Assembly: GCF_902859945.1 (NCBI RefSeq)
Contig: NZ_CADIKL010000029.1
Location: forward strand, 1 to 64,000
DNA: 64,000 nt
Direction of reading: 5' to 3'
Source of the DNA: Paraburkholderia caffeinitolerans
GTDB taxonomy: Bacteria > Pseudomonadota > Gammaproteobacteria > Burkholderiales > Burkholderiaceae
Shown here: piece after piece, positions 26,381 through 35,407 of the stretch
Numbering within the stretch: position 1 is the stretch's first letter
How the letters are laid out: each line of letters opens with the position of its first letter
Notes under the pieces: model-generated
What the model was told of the DNA's origin: nothing
Databases searched by the model: none
Seen by the model: the letters and a program-made list of their open reading frames with translations, nothing else
Program-made: the position numbers and the translations under genes

Positions 26381-27598
26381 TTATTGCGCTTGCGGTGGCG
26401 GTGCGGCGGCGTCCGGCTTGCCCTTAATAGCGTCGAAACGGCTGTTCACGATCGATTGCATGAAGGTCTTGTCGAAGCCGTCGGCCACTTTCCAGCCACC
26501 CCCATCGCGTTCGAACACGAATTCGCCTTTCAACTGCCGATAAGGCATCGCGCCGATGGCCCCCATCAATTGGTCGCGATACTCGATTTGCACTGGACAT
26601 GCGTACCGCCCCCCGTCGAGCGCGCGGCAATCGGCACTCGGCAGCACTTCCTGAACGCTGTCCGCCAAGGTCTTCGGTTCGGCGTCCGGGTCGTCGCCGG
26701 GCAGGCTTTTGCCGTAGGACGGCGCAAGCTCGGCCGCGTCCCCGTCGAGCTTGCGCAGCCCCGCCACGATCGCCGTGCGCATGGCCTCGCGGCCTACCGG
26801 CGCGCCAAGCTTCTTGTTCAGCGCGCTGCCGGTATAGCGGGCCATGATGACCTCGACCGGCAGCATCTGCACGCGGAAATCGCTGCGGCTGCCCGGGACG
26901 CGCTCGACCACATATCCCGCCTTCTCGCCCGAATCCTTGCCGCCCGTTTCGATGCTGGCCGTGCAGGCCCGCGTGCCGGTGTCGTCGTCGTAGCCAACTT
27001 CGGTTTCGTGGGTGAAAAAGATCGACTGTGGGCCTTCACCCGAGAGCAGGATCTTCGGGTCGTGCATTGCGCTCACGCCCACGTCGACGGCAATGAGCAT
27101 CAGCGTCTTGCGGGTGCTGCTCGCGTCGCAACCCGGGGTGGACGGGAACATCGTCCAAAGCACGTAGCCTCCGGCCAAGACCAGCGGGCCGCCTATCGAG
27201 AGCAGCAATTTGCGCTTGGCCTGGCGCATCCGGTGTTTGCTGTGCTCGTCGATGGCCTTGCTCAGGCTCGGGTCGAGCCTCTCGAGCACGGGCATGGCCG
27301 GCAGCAGGTAGTCGGGCACGGTACGCGTGCGTAATTGCTCGAGCAGCCGCTCCGTGGCGGCTTGCTCGGCCTGTGCATCGGTGTAACCGTTCATGATGAG
27401 CCAGTCCAGCGCGGCGCGCGCCGAGACGACCGGCATCGGCGGCGGCTCGCCCTGCTCGCGGACTTCGTCGAGCAGCTTCTGGACGGACTCCTTCTTCACA
27501 TAGCCGGTGCCCTGCAGCACGGCCAGCATCGTGAGCCAGGCGTCATCGTTTTGGCCGGCGGCCTGGGTTTGATCCGTCGCATTGAAATCAGTGCTCAT
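26381..27598 (-). CDS. Conserved-looking hypothetical protein with one membrane helix
   Basis: A 405-residue protein I do not recognise. Residues 1-130 are soluble, Gln/Glu-rich and helical, with a repeated feel (LQGTGYVKKESVQKLLDEV then MNGYTDAQAEQAATERLLEQ, like small DNA- or protein-binding helical bundles). A basic patch (KHRMRQAKRKLLL) leads to one transmembrane helix (about 134-153), and the remaining about 250 residues contain three well-spaced cysteines, suggesting a periplasmic domain. GGGAGGGG immediately before ATG 27598 fixes the start despite 95 open codons upstream. It ends 62 nt before the uvrD -10 element. Confidence 0.75.
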   Translation of the reverse strand: MSTDFNATDQTQAAGQNDDAWLTMLAVLQGTGYVKKESVQKLLDEVREQGEPPPMPVVSARAALDWLIMNGYTDAQAEQAATERLLEQLRTRTVPDYLLPAMPVLERLDPSLSKAIDEHSKHRMRQAKRKLLLSIGGPLVLAGGYVLWTMFPSTPGCDASSTRKTLMLIAVDVGVSAMHDPKILLSGEGPQSIFFTHETEVGYDDDTGTRACTASIETGGKDSGEKAGYVVERVPGSRSDFRVQMLPVEVIMARYTGSALNKKLGAPVGREAMRTAIVAGLRKLDGDAAELAPSYGKSLPGDDPDAEPKTLADSVQEVLPSADCRALDGGRYACPVQIEYRDQLMGAIGAMPYRQLKGEFVFERDGGGWKVADGFDKTFMQSIVNSRFDAIKGKPDAAAPPPQAQ

Positions 27599-27825
27599 GC
27601 GCCCCCTCCCTTTGTCGTTTAGTGTTTGATTCGAACTACGCCATACACGGCGCCTTGCACATCGCGCGCAAGGAACCGCCGGAGCCGCGCGCAGGATAGC
27701 GGCAAAAACAATTTCGCGGCCGTAGCGTGGCCGTGGCGACAACGCAAGCACAGCGGCGCGCACCCAGCAATCCGCCGCCGCGAGCCGCAGACCGAACCAC
27801 GGCCCGGCCTGACGGCGCTTCCCCT

Positions 27826-27831
27826 TATAAT
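27826..27831 (+). promoter_or_regulatory. Probable -10 element for valS
   Basis: A perfect TATAAT stands 38 nt before the valS ATG in otherwise GC-rich sequence, without a clear -35. No T-box or other leader structure was recognised in the 271-nt gap. Confidence 0.38.
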
Positions 27832-27869
27832 CGAAGGTTTTCAGCATCTTTTTTCGGCAGATTCCACCC

Positions 27870-30737
27870 ATGAGCGACAGCACGCTAGCGAAAAGCTTCG
27901 AGCCGCAGACGATCGAAGCCCACTGGGGCCCCGAATGGGAGCGCCGCGGCTACGCCGCCGCGACCCTCACGCCCGGCCGCGCCAACTTCTCGATCCAGTT
28001 GCCGCCGCCCAACGTCACCGGCACGCTGCACATGGGCCACGCGTTCAACCAGACGATCATGGACGGCCTCGCGCGCTACCACCGCATGCTCGGCGAGAAC
28101 ACCCTGTGGGTGCCGGGCACCGACCACGCGGGCATCGCGACCCAGATCGTGGTCGAGCGCCAGCTCGACGCGCAGAAGATCTCGCGCCACGACCTCGGCC
28201 GCGAGAAGTTCGTCGAACGCGTGTGGGAATGGAAGCAGCAGTCGGGCTCGACCATCACGGGCCAGGTGCGGCGCCTCGGCGCCTCGATCGACTGGTCGCG
28301 CGAGTACTTCACGATGGACGACAAGATGTCGGCCGCCGTGCGCGACGTGTTCGTGCGCCTCTATGAACAGGGCCTGATCTACCGCGGCAAGCGCCTCGTG
28401 AACTGGGACCCGGTGCTGCTCACCGCCGTCTCGGACCTCGAAGTGGCGAGCGAAGAGGAAAACGGCCATCTGTGGCATCTGAGCTACCCGCTCGCTGACG
28501 GCTCGGGCCACCTCACGGTCGCCACCACGCGCCCGGAAACCATGCTCGGCGACACAGCCGTGATGGTCCATCCGGAAGACGAGCGCTACGCGCACCTGAT
28601 CGGCAAGACGGTGAAGCTGCCGCTCGCGGACCGGGAAATCCCCATCATCGCCGACGAATACGTGGACCGCGAGTTCGGCACGGGCGTCGTGAAGGTCACG
28701 CCCGCGCACGACTTCAACGACTACCAGGTGGGCCAGCGCCACGGCCTGCCGATGATCGAGATCCTCACGCTCGACGCGAAGATCAACGACAACGCGCCTG
28801 AAAAGTACCGCGGCCTCGACCGCTTCGCGGCGCGCAAGCAGGTGGTGGCCGACTTCGAGGCGCTGGGCCTGCTCGAATCGGTGCAGCCGCACAAGCTCAT
28901 GGTGCCGCGCGGCGACCGCACCGGCGTCGTGATCGAGCCGATGCTCACCGACCAGTGGTTCGTGGCGATGACCAAGCCCGCGCCCGAGGGCACCTTCAAC
29001 CCCGGCAAGTCGATCACCGAAACCTCGCTCGACGTGGTGCGCAGCGGCCAGATCAAGTTCGTGCCGGAAAACTGGACCACCACCTACTACCAGTGGCTCG
29101 AGAACATCCAGGACTGGTGCATCTCGCGCCAGCTCTGGTGGGGCCACCAGATCCCGGCGTGGTACGGCGAGAACGGCGAGATCTTCGTCGCGAAGAGCGA
29201 GGAAGAAGCGCGCGCGCAGGCCGACGCCAAGGGCTACAAGGGCGCGCTCAAGCGCGACGAGGACGTGCTCGACACGTGGTTCTCGTCGGCCCTCGTGCCG
29301 TTCTCGTCGCTCGGCTGGCCGGCCGAAACGCCTGAACTGAAGGCCTTCCTGCCCTCCTCCGTGCTGGTCACCGGCTTCGACATCATCTTCTTCTGGGTCG
29401 CGCGCATGGTCATGATGACCACGCACTTCACCGGCAAGGTGCCCTTCGACACGGTCTACGTGCACGGCCTCGTGCGCGACGCCGAAGGCCAGAAGATGTC
29501 CAAGAGCAAGGGCAACACGCTCGACCCGATCGACATTGTCGACGGCATCGAACTCGAAGCGCTGGTCGCCAAGCGCACCACCGGCCTCATGAATCCCAAG
29601 CAGGCCGCGACCATCGAGAAGAAGACGCGCAAGGAGTTCCCGGACGGCATTCCCGCCTTCGGCACCGACGCGCTGCGCTTCACGATGGCCTCGATGGCCA
29701 CGCTCGGCCGCAACGTGAACTTCGACCTCGCGCGCTGCGAGGGCTATCGCAACTTCTGCAACAAGCTCTGGAACGCCACGCGTTTCGTGCTGATGAACTG
29801 CGAAGGCCACGACTGCGGCTTCTCGAAGCCGGGCGCGTGCCAGCCGGGCGATTGCGGCCCGGGCGGCTACACCGACTTCTCGCAGGCCGACCGCTGGATC
29901 GTCTCGCTCTTGCAGCGCGTGGAAGCCGAAGTCGCGAAGGGTTTCGCCGACTATCGCTTCGACAACGTGGCCAACGCCATATATAAGTTCGTCTGGGACG
30001 AATACTGTGACTGGTACCTGGAGCTCGCGAAGGTTCAGATCCAGACCGGCACGCCCGAGCAGCAGCGCGCCACCCGGCGCACGCTGTTGCGCGTGCTGGA
30101 GACGGTGCTGCGCCTCGCGCACCCGGTGATTCCGTTCATCACCGAAGCGCTGTGGCAGAAGGTGGCGCCGCTCACCGACGTGTACCCTCAGGGAGCAGCC
30201 GAGGGCGAGGCATCGATCATGATGCAGCCTTACCCCGTGGCCGAGCCGAAGAAGATCGACGAAGCCGCCGAGCAATGGGCCGCCAACCTGAAGGCCGTGA
30301 TCGATGCATGCCGCAACCTGCGCGGCGAGATGGGCCTCTCGCCCGCGACGAAGGTGCCGCTGCTGGTGACGGGCAACGCGGAGCGTCTCGCGTCGTTTGC
30401 GCCCTATGCGCAGGCGCTCGCGAAGCTTTCCGAGGTCCAGATCATCGCCGACGAAGCGACGCTCGACGCCGCCTCGGCGGGCGCGCCGGTTGCTATCGTG
30501 GGTACGGACAAGCTCGTGCTCAAGGTGGAGATCGACGTGGCGGCCGAACGCGAGCGTCTCTCGAAGGAAATCGCGCGACTGACAAATGAAGTGACGAAGT
30601 GCAATGCCAAGCTAGGAAATGACAGTTTTGTTGCAAAAGCCCCGCCTGCGGTGGTTGAGCAGGAGCAGAAGAGGCTGGCAGAATTCCAGGCAACGCTGGG
30701 CAAGCTGACCGCGCAACTCGCGCGGCTGCCGGCCTGA
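27870..30737 (+). CDS. valS: Valyl-tRNA synthetase
   Basis: A 955-residue class I synthetase that charges tRNA-Val. The HIGH-type motif is HMGH at residues 54-57 within PPPNVTGTLHMGHAFN; the KMSKS motif is exact at 542-546. Between them lies the CP1 editing domain that removes mischarged threonine (including TTRPETMLGDTAVMVHPED). A C-terminal coiled coil (about 890-955, ERERLSKEIARLTNEV) contacts tRNA. Length fits ValRS (about 950). Unusual: residues 644-662 hold four cysteines as two CX4C pairs in a Gly/Pro-rich insert. galU follows after 64 nt. Confidence 0.98.
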   Translation: MSDSTLAKSFEPQTIEAHWGPEWERRGYAAATLTPGRANFSIQLPPPNVTGTLHMGHAFNQTIMDGLARYHRMLGENTLWVPGTDHAGIATQIVVERQLDAQKISRHDLGREKFVERVWEWKQQSGSTITGQVRRLGASIDWSREYFTMDDKMSAAVRDVFVRLYEQGLIYRGKRLVNWDPVLLTAVSDLEVASEEENGHLWHLSYPLADGSGHLTVATTRPETMLGDTAVMVHPEDERYAHLIGKTVKLPLADREIPIIADEYVDREFGTGVVKVTPAHDFNDYQVGQRHGLPMIEILTLDAKINDNAPEKYRGLDRFAARKQVVADFEALGLLESVQPHKLMVPRGDRTGVVIEPMLTDQWFVAMTKPAPEGTFNPGKSITETSLDVVRSGQIKFVPENWTTTYYQWLENIQDWCISRQLWWGHQIPAWYGENGEIFVAKSEEEARAQADAKGYKGALKRDEDVLDTWFSSALVPFSSLGWPAETPELKAFLPSSVLVTGFDIIFFWVARMVMMTTHFTGKVPFDTVYVHGLVRDAEGQKMSKSKGNTLDPIDIVDGIELEALVAKRTTGLMNPKQAATIEKKTRKEFPDGIPAFGTDALRFTMASMATLGRNVNFDLARCEGYRNFCNKLWNATRFVLMNCEGHDCGFSKPGACQPGDCGPGGYTDFSQADRWIVSLLQRVEAEVAKGFADYRFDNVANAIYKFVWDEYCDWYLELAKVQIQTGTPEQQRATRRTLLRVLETVLRLAHPVIPFITEALWQKVAPLTDVYPQGAAEGEASIMMQPYPVAEPKKIDEAAEQWAANLKAVIDACRNLRGEMGLSPATKVPLLVTGNAERLASFAPYAQALAKLSEVQIIADEATLDAASAGAPVAIVGTDKLVLKVEIDVAAERERLSKEIARLTNEVTKCNAKLGNDSFVAKAPPAVVEQEQKRLAEFQATLGKLTAQLARLPA

Positions 30738-30801
30738 ATCAGTCAAGAAAGAGTCTGGCGGCGCGCGCGGCGCCAGACCCATCAGGACCAGGACTAGAGA
30801 C

Positions 30802-31683
30802 ATGCTAAAAGTTACTAAAGCGGTATTCCCGGTGGCGGGCCTCGGCACGCGCTTCCTTCCGGCCACCAAGGCGAGCCCGAAGGAAATGCTTCCGGTCGTG
30901 GACAAGCCGCTGATCCAGTACGCGGTCGAGGAGGCCGTCGCGGCTGGCATCACCGAAATGATCTTCGTGACGGGCCGCAGCAAGCGCGCGATCGAAGACC
31001 ACTTCGACAAATCGTATGAGATCGAAGCCGAACTCGAAGCGCGCGGCAAGGAAAAGCTGCTCGAGCTGGTGCGCAACATCAAGCCGAACAACGTCGACTG
31101 CTTCTACGTGCGCCAGCCCGAAGCGCTGGGTCTGGGCCACGCCGTGCTGTGCGCGGAGAAGCTCGTGGGCGACAACCCGTTCGCCGTGATCCTCGCCGAC
31201 GACCTGCTCTACGGCACGCCGCCCGTCATGAAACAAATGGTCGATGTGTTCGACCACTACCATAGCTCGGTGCTGGGCGTGGAAGAGATCCCGCCCTCGG
31301 AAACGCGCTCGTACGGCATCGTCGACGGCAAGGAGTGGGAAGACGCGATCGTCAAGCTCTCGGGCATCGTCGAGAAGCCGGCGCCCGAAGTCGCGCCGTC
31401 GAACCTCGGCGTGGTGGGCCGCTACGTACTCAAGCCGCGTATTTTCCAGCACCTGCGCTCGATCAAGCCGGGTGCGGGCGGCGAACTCCAGCTCACCGAC
31501 GCCATCCAGTCGCTGCTCGCCGACGAGCAAGTGCTCGCGTACAAGTACCACGGCACGCGCTTCGACTGCGGCAGCAAGCTCGGCTACCTGAAGGCCACTG
31601 TGGAATTCGCGCTGCGCCACCCGGAAGTGGCCGCCGATTTCGCGGAATATCTGCGTACGCGCAAGCCGGAACTGGAAGGCTAG
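30802..31683 (+). CDS. galU: UTP--glucose-1-phosphate uridylyltransferase
   Basis: A 293-residue nucleotidyltransferase that makes UDP-glucose for lipopolysaccharide, exopolysaccharide and trehalose synthesis. The N-terminal nucleotide-binding signature GLGTRFLPATKASPKEMLPV and VDKPLIQYAVEEA are exact for GalU; ILADDLLYG holds the metal-binding aspartates, and GTRFDCGSKLGYLKA marks the C-terminus. Length matches the family (about 290-300). Its TAG begins a 14-bp tandem repeat and a strong terminator follows. Confidence 0.97.
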   Translation: MLKVTKAVFPVAGLGTRFLPATKASPKEMLPVVDKPLIQYAVEEAVAAGITEMIFVTGRSKRAIEDHFDKSYEIEAELEARGKEKLLELVRNIKPNNVDCFYVRQPEALGLGHAVLCAEKLVGDNPFAVILADDLLYGTPPVMKQMVDVFDHYHSSVLGVEEIPPSETRSYGIVDGKEWEDAIVKLSGIVEKPAPEVAPSNLGVVGRYVLKPRIFQHLRSIKPGAGGELQLTDAIQSLLADEQVLAYKYHGTRFDCGSKLGYLKATVEFALRHPEVAADFAEYLRTRKPELEG

Positions 31684-31708
31684 GCGCCCCCGGCTAGGCG
31701 CCCCCGAC
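31681..31708 (+). repeat. Tandem 14-bp repeat overlapping the galU stop
   Basis: TAGGCGCCCCCGGC is followed directly by TAGGCGCCCCCGAC (13 of 14 identical). The first copy begins with the galU stop codon, so the gene end has been partly duplicated without altering the protein. Confidence 0.8.
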
Positions 31709-31731
31709 TAAGCTTCCCTGGTCGGCAAAGA

Positions 31732-31768
31732 AAATGGCCCGCAATCTCACGATTGCGGGCCATTTTTT
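31732..31768. terminator. Bidirectional intrinsic terminator between galU and tusA
   Basis: A perfect 15-bp stem (31732-31746 with 31751-31765) closes a TCAC loop and continues into a T6 run on the right and an A-run on the left. It can end both the rightward galU transcript and the leftward tusA transcript. Confidence 0.93.
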
Positions 31769-31803
31769 CATGCGTTGCGCTCGGGCGCAGCGCGCCGGCT
31801 GTT

Positions 31804-32037
31804 TCAGCGGCGGCGCATCAGGAACACAAAGGTCTTGTCCTGCTGCGAGCTTTCCACGATCTCATTGCCCGTTTGCTTGGCGAAGGCCGCGAAATCGCGC
31901 TGCGAGCCGGGATCGGTCGCGAGAACCTTGAGAATCTGGCCGCTTTCCATGTCGGCGAGCGCTTTCTTGGCGCGCAGGATCGGCAGCGGGCAGTTCAGCC
32001 CACGCGCATCCACTTCCTTGTGAACCTGAATCTGCAT
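31804..32037 (-). CDS. tusA: Sulfurtransferase TusA family protein
   Basis: A 77-residue protein with the complete TusA/SirA signature EVDARGLNCPLPILRAKKAL, the persulfide-carrying cysteine being Cys16. TusA relays sulfur from cysteine desulfurase to tRNA thiolation and molybdenum-cofactor pathways. ATG at 32037 with AAGGATCC upstream was chosen; 30 further open codons upstream lack resemblance. It stands alone, ending at the terminator shared with galU. Family is firm; the exact branch (TusA or another sulfur relay) is inferred. Confidence 0.88.
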   Translation of the reverse strand: MQIQVHKEVDARGLNCPLPILRAKKALADMESGQILKVLATDPGSQRDFAAFAKQTGNEIVESSQQDKTFVFLMRRR

Positions 32038-32157
32038 CGGGTTGGATCCTTCGTTGGCGCGCCACCTCGGCGGAGGGCGCTGGGTGTGCACGGATAACAG
32101 CGATTTTACCGCAGCCGCGTACAACACCGCTTGCGTGCCTCTGGCGGCCTGCGCACC

Positions 32158-33225
32158 TCAGAGTGTCACCGCCTGCCCCATGCGCAGCGACTCGCGCAGC
32201 GCACAACCGATTCGCGTCGCTTCCAGCGCGTCCTCCAGCGTCGCGCCCTGCCCCGCACCCGCCGCCGCGTCTTCCGTCTCACCGCCCTCTCGGGCACGCA
32301 CCGCCGCGACAAACGCCTGCGCTTCAACAAGGAACGCCTCCTCGAAGCGGTCGAAGAAGGTCGGCGTGCATTCGCTGCGCATGCCGTGCATGTCGTAGAT
32401 CTCCACTCGGTTCGCGCGCGGCGCATGGCCGATCGCCAGCGCGCCGGCCGTGCCGATTACCTCGCTCGACGTGTCGTTGCCGTGCGCCATGGTGCGTGAC
32501 GCGTAGAACATGGCGAGCTTGCCGCCTTCGAATTCGCAGATCGCCACACCGTTGTCGACATCGCCGAATTCACGCAGGCCCTCGTGCAGCGCCACCGTGC
32601 CCGCCGCGAACACGCGCGTGGCTCGCGGCTTGCCGAGCAGCCAGCGCGCGACGTCGATATCGTGCACGGTGCAGTCCAGGAAGATGCCGCCCGAGCCCGG
32701 TGCGAAGCGCACGAAAAAGCCGTCCGGATCGTTGAGGTCGCAGGTTTGCGAGCGCACGAGAAATGGCCGCCCGATCGCTCCGGCGCCCAGCTTCGAGAAC
32801 GCGTCGTGATAGCTCGGATCGAAGCGGCGCATGAAGCCAATCGTCACCTGCTGCCCGGAAAAGCGCCGCGCCTCGTCGACCACGCGCTCGCATTCCGCCA
32901 CGTCGAGCGAGAGCGGCTTCTCGCAGAACACGTGCTTGCCCGCGTGCAACGCCGCGACGACCTGCTGCGCGTGCAGTGCGGAGGGTGTCACGAGCCACAC
33001 GGCGTCCACCGTGGCATCGGCCAGCAGCCCGGCATAGTCGCGATACTGCCGCGCTTCGGGTATCGCCTCGTGCGCCCACGCAAGATCGCCGTCGAGCGGG
33101 CTGCATGCGGCCGCCAGCGTCGCGCCAGGCACACGGTACGCAAGATTGAGCGCATGCCGCCGCCCGAGCCGCCCCAATCCGGCCACGCCCACGCGCAACG
33201 GCCGGGTACGTTCATTCGCCTGCAT
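32158..33225 (-). CDS. Gfo/Idh/MocA-family oxidoreductase, probable inositol-type dehydrogenase
   Basis: A 355-residue NAD(P)-dependent sugar or cyclitol dehydrogenase. The Rossmann motif GVAGLGRLGRRHALNLA lies at residues 12-28, the family lysine in HVFCEKPLSLD, and a second catalytic block at HDIDVARWLLG. AAAGGAGA precedes the ATG. It lies 72 nt downstream of iolG in the same direction, so it probably handles a related cyclitol, for example scyllo-inositol (IolX/IolW type) or another inositol isomer. It is about 15 residues longer than IolG because of an Ala/Glu-rich insert near the C-terminus (EGGETEDAAAGAGQGAT). Confidence 0.82.
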   Translation of the reverse strand: MQANERTRPLRVGVAGLGRLGRRHALNLAYRVPGATLAAACSPLDGDLAWAHEAIPEARQYRDYAGLLADATVDAVWLVTPSALHAQQVVAALHAGKHVFCEKPLSLDVAECERVVDEARRFSGQQVTIGFMRRFDPSYHDAFSKLGAGAIGRPFLVRSQTCDLNDPDGFFVRFAPGSGGIFLDCTVHDIDVARWLLGKPRATRVFAAGTVALHEGLREFGDVDNGVAICEFEGGKLAMFYASRTMAHGNDTSSEVIGTAGALAIGHAPRANRVEIYDMHGMRSECTPTFFDRFEEAFLVEAQAFVAAVRAREGGETEDAAAGAGQGATLEDALEATRIGCALRESLRMGQAVTL

Positions 33226-33297
33226 CGCCTGTCTCCTTTGGAATCCTCTCTATCTGGCAAGCGCGATGCCGCCACGGCCCTCGCTCGCGCGACGTGA

Positions 33298-34317
33298 TCA
33301 TGCCCCCAGCTTCACCACGCGGCCTTCGCGCCACGACAGCGCCGCCGCCTCCGCAAGCTCCAGCGCCTTGAGGCCGTCGGCCACGCTCGTGCGCACGGGC
33401 GTGCCCTGCGTGACGGCCTCGTAAAAGTGCGCCATCTCGCGCGCATAGGCCGCCCGGTAACGCTCGAGGAAGAACGCCTCCGGCACATCCCGCGCCACCG
33501 CGCTTTGGGTCCACGACACCACCTCGGTAGGCGTCATGTTGCCCGCCTGGAGCATGCCCGCGCTGCCGAGAATCTCGAAGCGCTGGTCGTAGCCATAGGC
33601 CGCGCGCCGCGCCGTGTTGATCTGGCAAAGACGCCCGCGCTTCGTGCGGATCGTGACGGCGGTGGAGTCGATGTCGCCCGCATCGGCGATGGCCGGATCG
33701 GAGAGGCAACTGCCCGTGGCATGCACGGTGTCGGCTTCGTCGTCGAGAATCCAGCGGAAGATGTCGAAGTCGTGGATCAGCATGTCCTTGAAGATGCCGC
33801 CCGAGCGCACGATGTAGTCCACGGGCGGCGCGCCCGGGTCGCGGCTCGTCACGACCAGCATCTCGGGCGTGCCGATCTCGCCCGCATCCAGGCGCGCCTT
33901 GAGCGCGGCAAAGGTGGGATCGTAGCGGCGCTGAAAGCCGATCATGGCCACCACGCCCGCGCTCGCCACCGCATCGGCACACTCGCGCGCGCGGCCGATC
34001 GCGAGATCGACCGGCTTCTCGCAGAAGATATGCTTGCGCGCCGCCGCCGATTTCAATATCAGTTCGGAATGCGTATCGGTTGATGAGCAAATCACGCTCG
34101 CGTCGATCGAAGCATCGCCGAGCGCGCCCTCCACGTCGGCCACTTGCGCGCCGTGCTCCGCCGCGAGCGCGGCCGCCGCCTCGCGGTTCACGTCGACCAC
34201 ATACTTCAGACGCACGCCGGGCTGGCGCGCGAGGTTCGCCGCATGAATCCGGCCGATGCGGCCCGCGCCAAATACTGCAACATTCACCGTCGCGTTCGGC
34301 GTCTTTGCTTCAGTCAT
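33298..34317 (-). CDS. iolG: Myo-inositol 2-dehydrogenase
   Basis: A 339-residue Gfo/Idh/MocA enzyme that oxidises myo-inositol to 2-keto-myo-inositol with NAD, the entry step of the pathway. Motifs: AVFGAGRIGRIHAANLA, HIFCEKPVDLAIG, the GFQRRYDPTF segment and KDMLIHDFDIFRWILDDEAD, which are characteristic of IolG. ATG at 34317 has TGGAG upstream. The start lies 8 nt inside the end of the RpiR regulator gene, so regulator and enzyme are cotranscribed. The other pathway genes are on the opposite strand beyond the regulator. Confidence 0.92.
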   Translation of the reverse strand: MTEAKTPNATVNVAVFGAGRIGRIHAANLARQPGVRLKYVVDVNREAAAALAAEHGAQVADVEGALGDASIDASVICSSTDTHSELILKSAAARKHIFCEKPVDLAIGRARECADAVASAGVVAMIGFQRRYDPTFAALKARLDAGEIGTPEMLVVTSRDPGAPPVDYIVRSGGIFKDMLIHDFDIFRWILDDEADTVHATGSCLSDPAIADAGDIDSTAVTIRTKRGRLCQINTARRAAYGYDQRFEILGSAGMLQAGNMTPTEVVSWTQSAVARDVPEAFFLERYRAAYAREMAHFYEAVTQGTPVRTSVADGLKALELAEAAALSWREGRVVKLGA

Positions 34318-35200
34318 CGTATTCTCCAGGGTCGGTCGATTCTTCCACATTGAGTTCGAGCCGGTACGCGAGCGCCACGAACAGCGCCTGGCACAGGCAA
34401 AACGTGCTCGTCAGCGAGCGGAACGCGAACGCGCTCCCCTCCTTCACATACAGTTGTGCATCGGCGTGGCGCGCGAGCGGAGAAAGTTGGCTATCCGTAA
34501 TAACCAGCGTCTTCGCCTGATGCTGCTGCGCCACGCGCAGGCAGTATTGCGTCTCCTTGCCGTAAGGCGCGAAGCTGATGGCGATCACCACATCACCCTT
34601 CTTCACGCTGCGGATCTGCTCGTGATACATGCCGCCGAAGCCCGACACGAGATGCACGCGCTTTCTCGTGTGCTGCAGCGCGTAGACGATATAGCTCGCC
34701 ACCGCGAACGAGCGGCGCACACCGATCACGTAGATGTTGTCCGCGTGCTCGAGCATCTTCACGGCGGCGTCGAACTGCGCGTCGTCGAGTCCTGCCTCCA
34801 GTTCGTCGAGCCCATTGCGGCACGCGCCGATGAATTCGCGCGCGACCGCGCCGCCGAGGTCCGGACTCGCGCTACCGTCCTTCGCTTCGATCAACTGGCG
34901 TATGCGCTGCTGATAGCTCGTGGCCGACGCCCCCTGCCCCGCATAGGCCTGGCGGAACACCGCCTGCAAATCGGAGAAGCCCGAAAAGCCGAAGCGCTGC
35001 GCGAACCGCACCACCGCCGACGGATGCACCGAGCAGCTCGCAGCAATGTCGCTGGTGCGATCCATCATGACGCTCGCGCGGTTCTGCTCGATATAAGTTG
35101 CGACGCTCTTCAACTGCCGCGGCAGCGCCTCGTACTCGTGCGCAATGCGCTGCATCAATTCGTCCACGCCTGCTACGGCGTCGCTGGTTTCATCGGCCAT
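34310..35200 (-). CDS. RpiR/MurR-family transcriptional regulator of inositol genes
   Basis: A 296-residue regulator: an N-terminal RpiR helix-turn-helix (about 10-85; RTSDIAASCSVHPSAVVRFA holds the recognition helix) and a C-terminal SIS sugar-phosphate domain (about 130-260; IYVIGVRRSFAVASYIVYAL and GDVVIAISFAPYGKET). Such proteins sense a phosphorylated intermediate, here probably that made by IolC, and repress or derepress iol genes. It is divergent from the ABC transporter operon, 207 nt away, and overlaps iolG by 8 nt. The frame is open 27 codons further (to 35281) without a ribosome site. Confidence 0.88.
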   Translation of the reverse strand: MADETSDAVAGVDELMQRIAHEYEALPRQLKSVATYIEQNRASVMMDRTSDIAASCSVHPSAVVRFAQRFGFSGFSDLQAVFRQAYAGQGASATSYQQRIRQLIEAKDGSASPDLGGAVAREFIGACRNGLDELEAGLDDAQFDAAVKMLEHADNIYVIGVRRSFAVASYIVYALQHTRKRVHLVSGFGGMYHEQIRSVKKGDVVIAISFAPYGKETQYCLRVAQQHQAKTLVITDSQLSPLARHADAQLYVKEGSAFAFRSLTSTFCLCQALFVALAYRLELNVEESTDPGEYDD

Positions 35201-35407
35201 GATCGTTTTTCCCTGTTCGACGGAGCCGATTATAGGCAGCGCCGCTCGTGATTGGAACAGATTTTCCATTTTTATTTGCAATGAAATTTCTGTTGCAACT
35301 CGCCCAACGATCGCCTACTCTTGTCGATGAGCGAAGCGGCAACGCAAGCCCTGAAGCGCGCGTCGCTCACCCCAAGAACGAACGACAGACCGAGAAAGGT
35401 GGAGACA

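Noticed and set aside
27885..30275. A 796-codon minus-strand frame opposite valS
   Set aside because: Composition is a GC shadow and valS is complete with its motifs on the plus strand.
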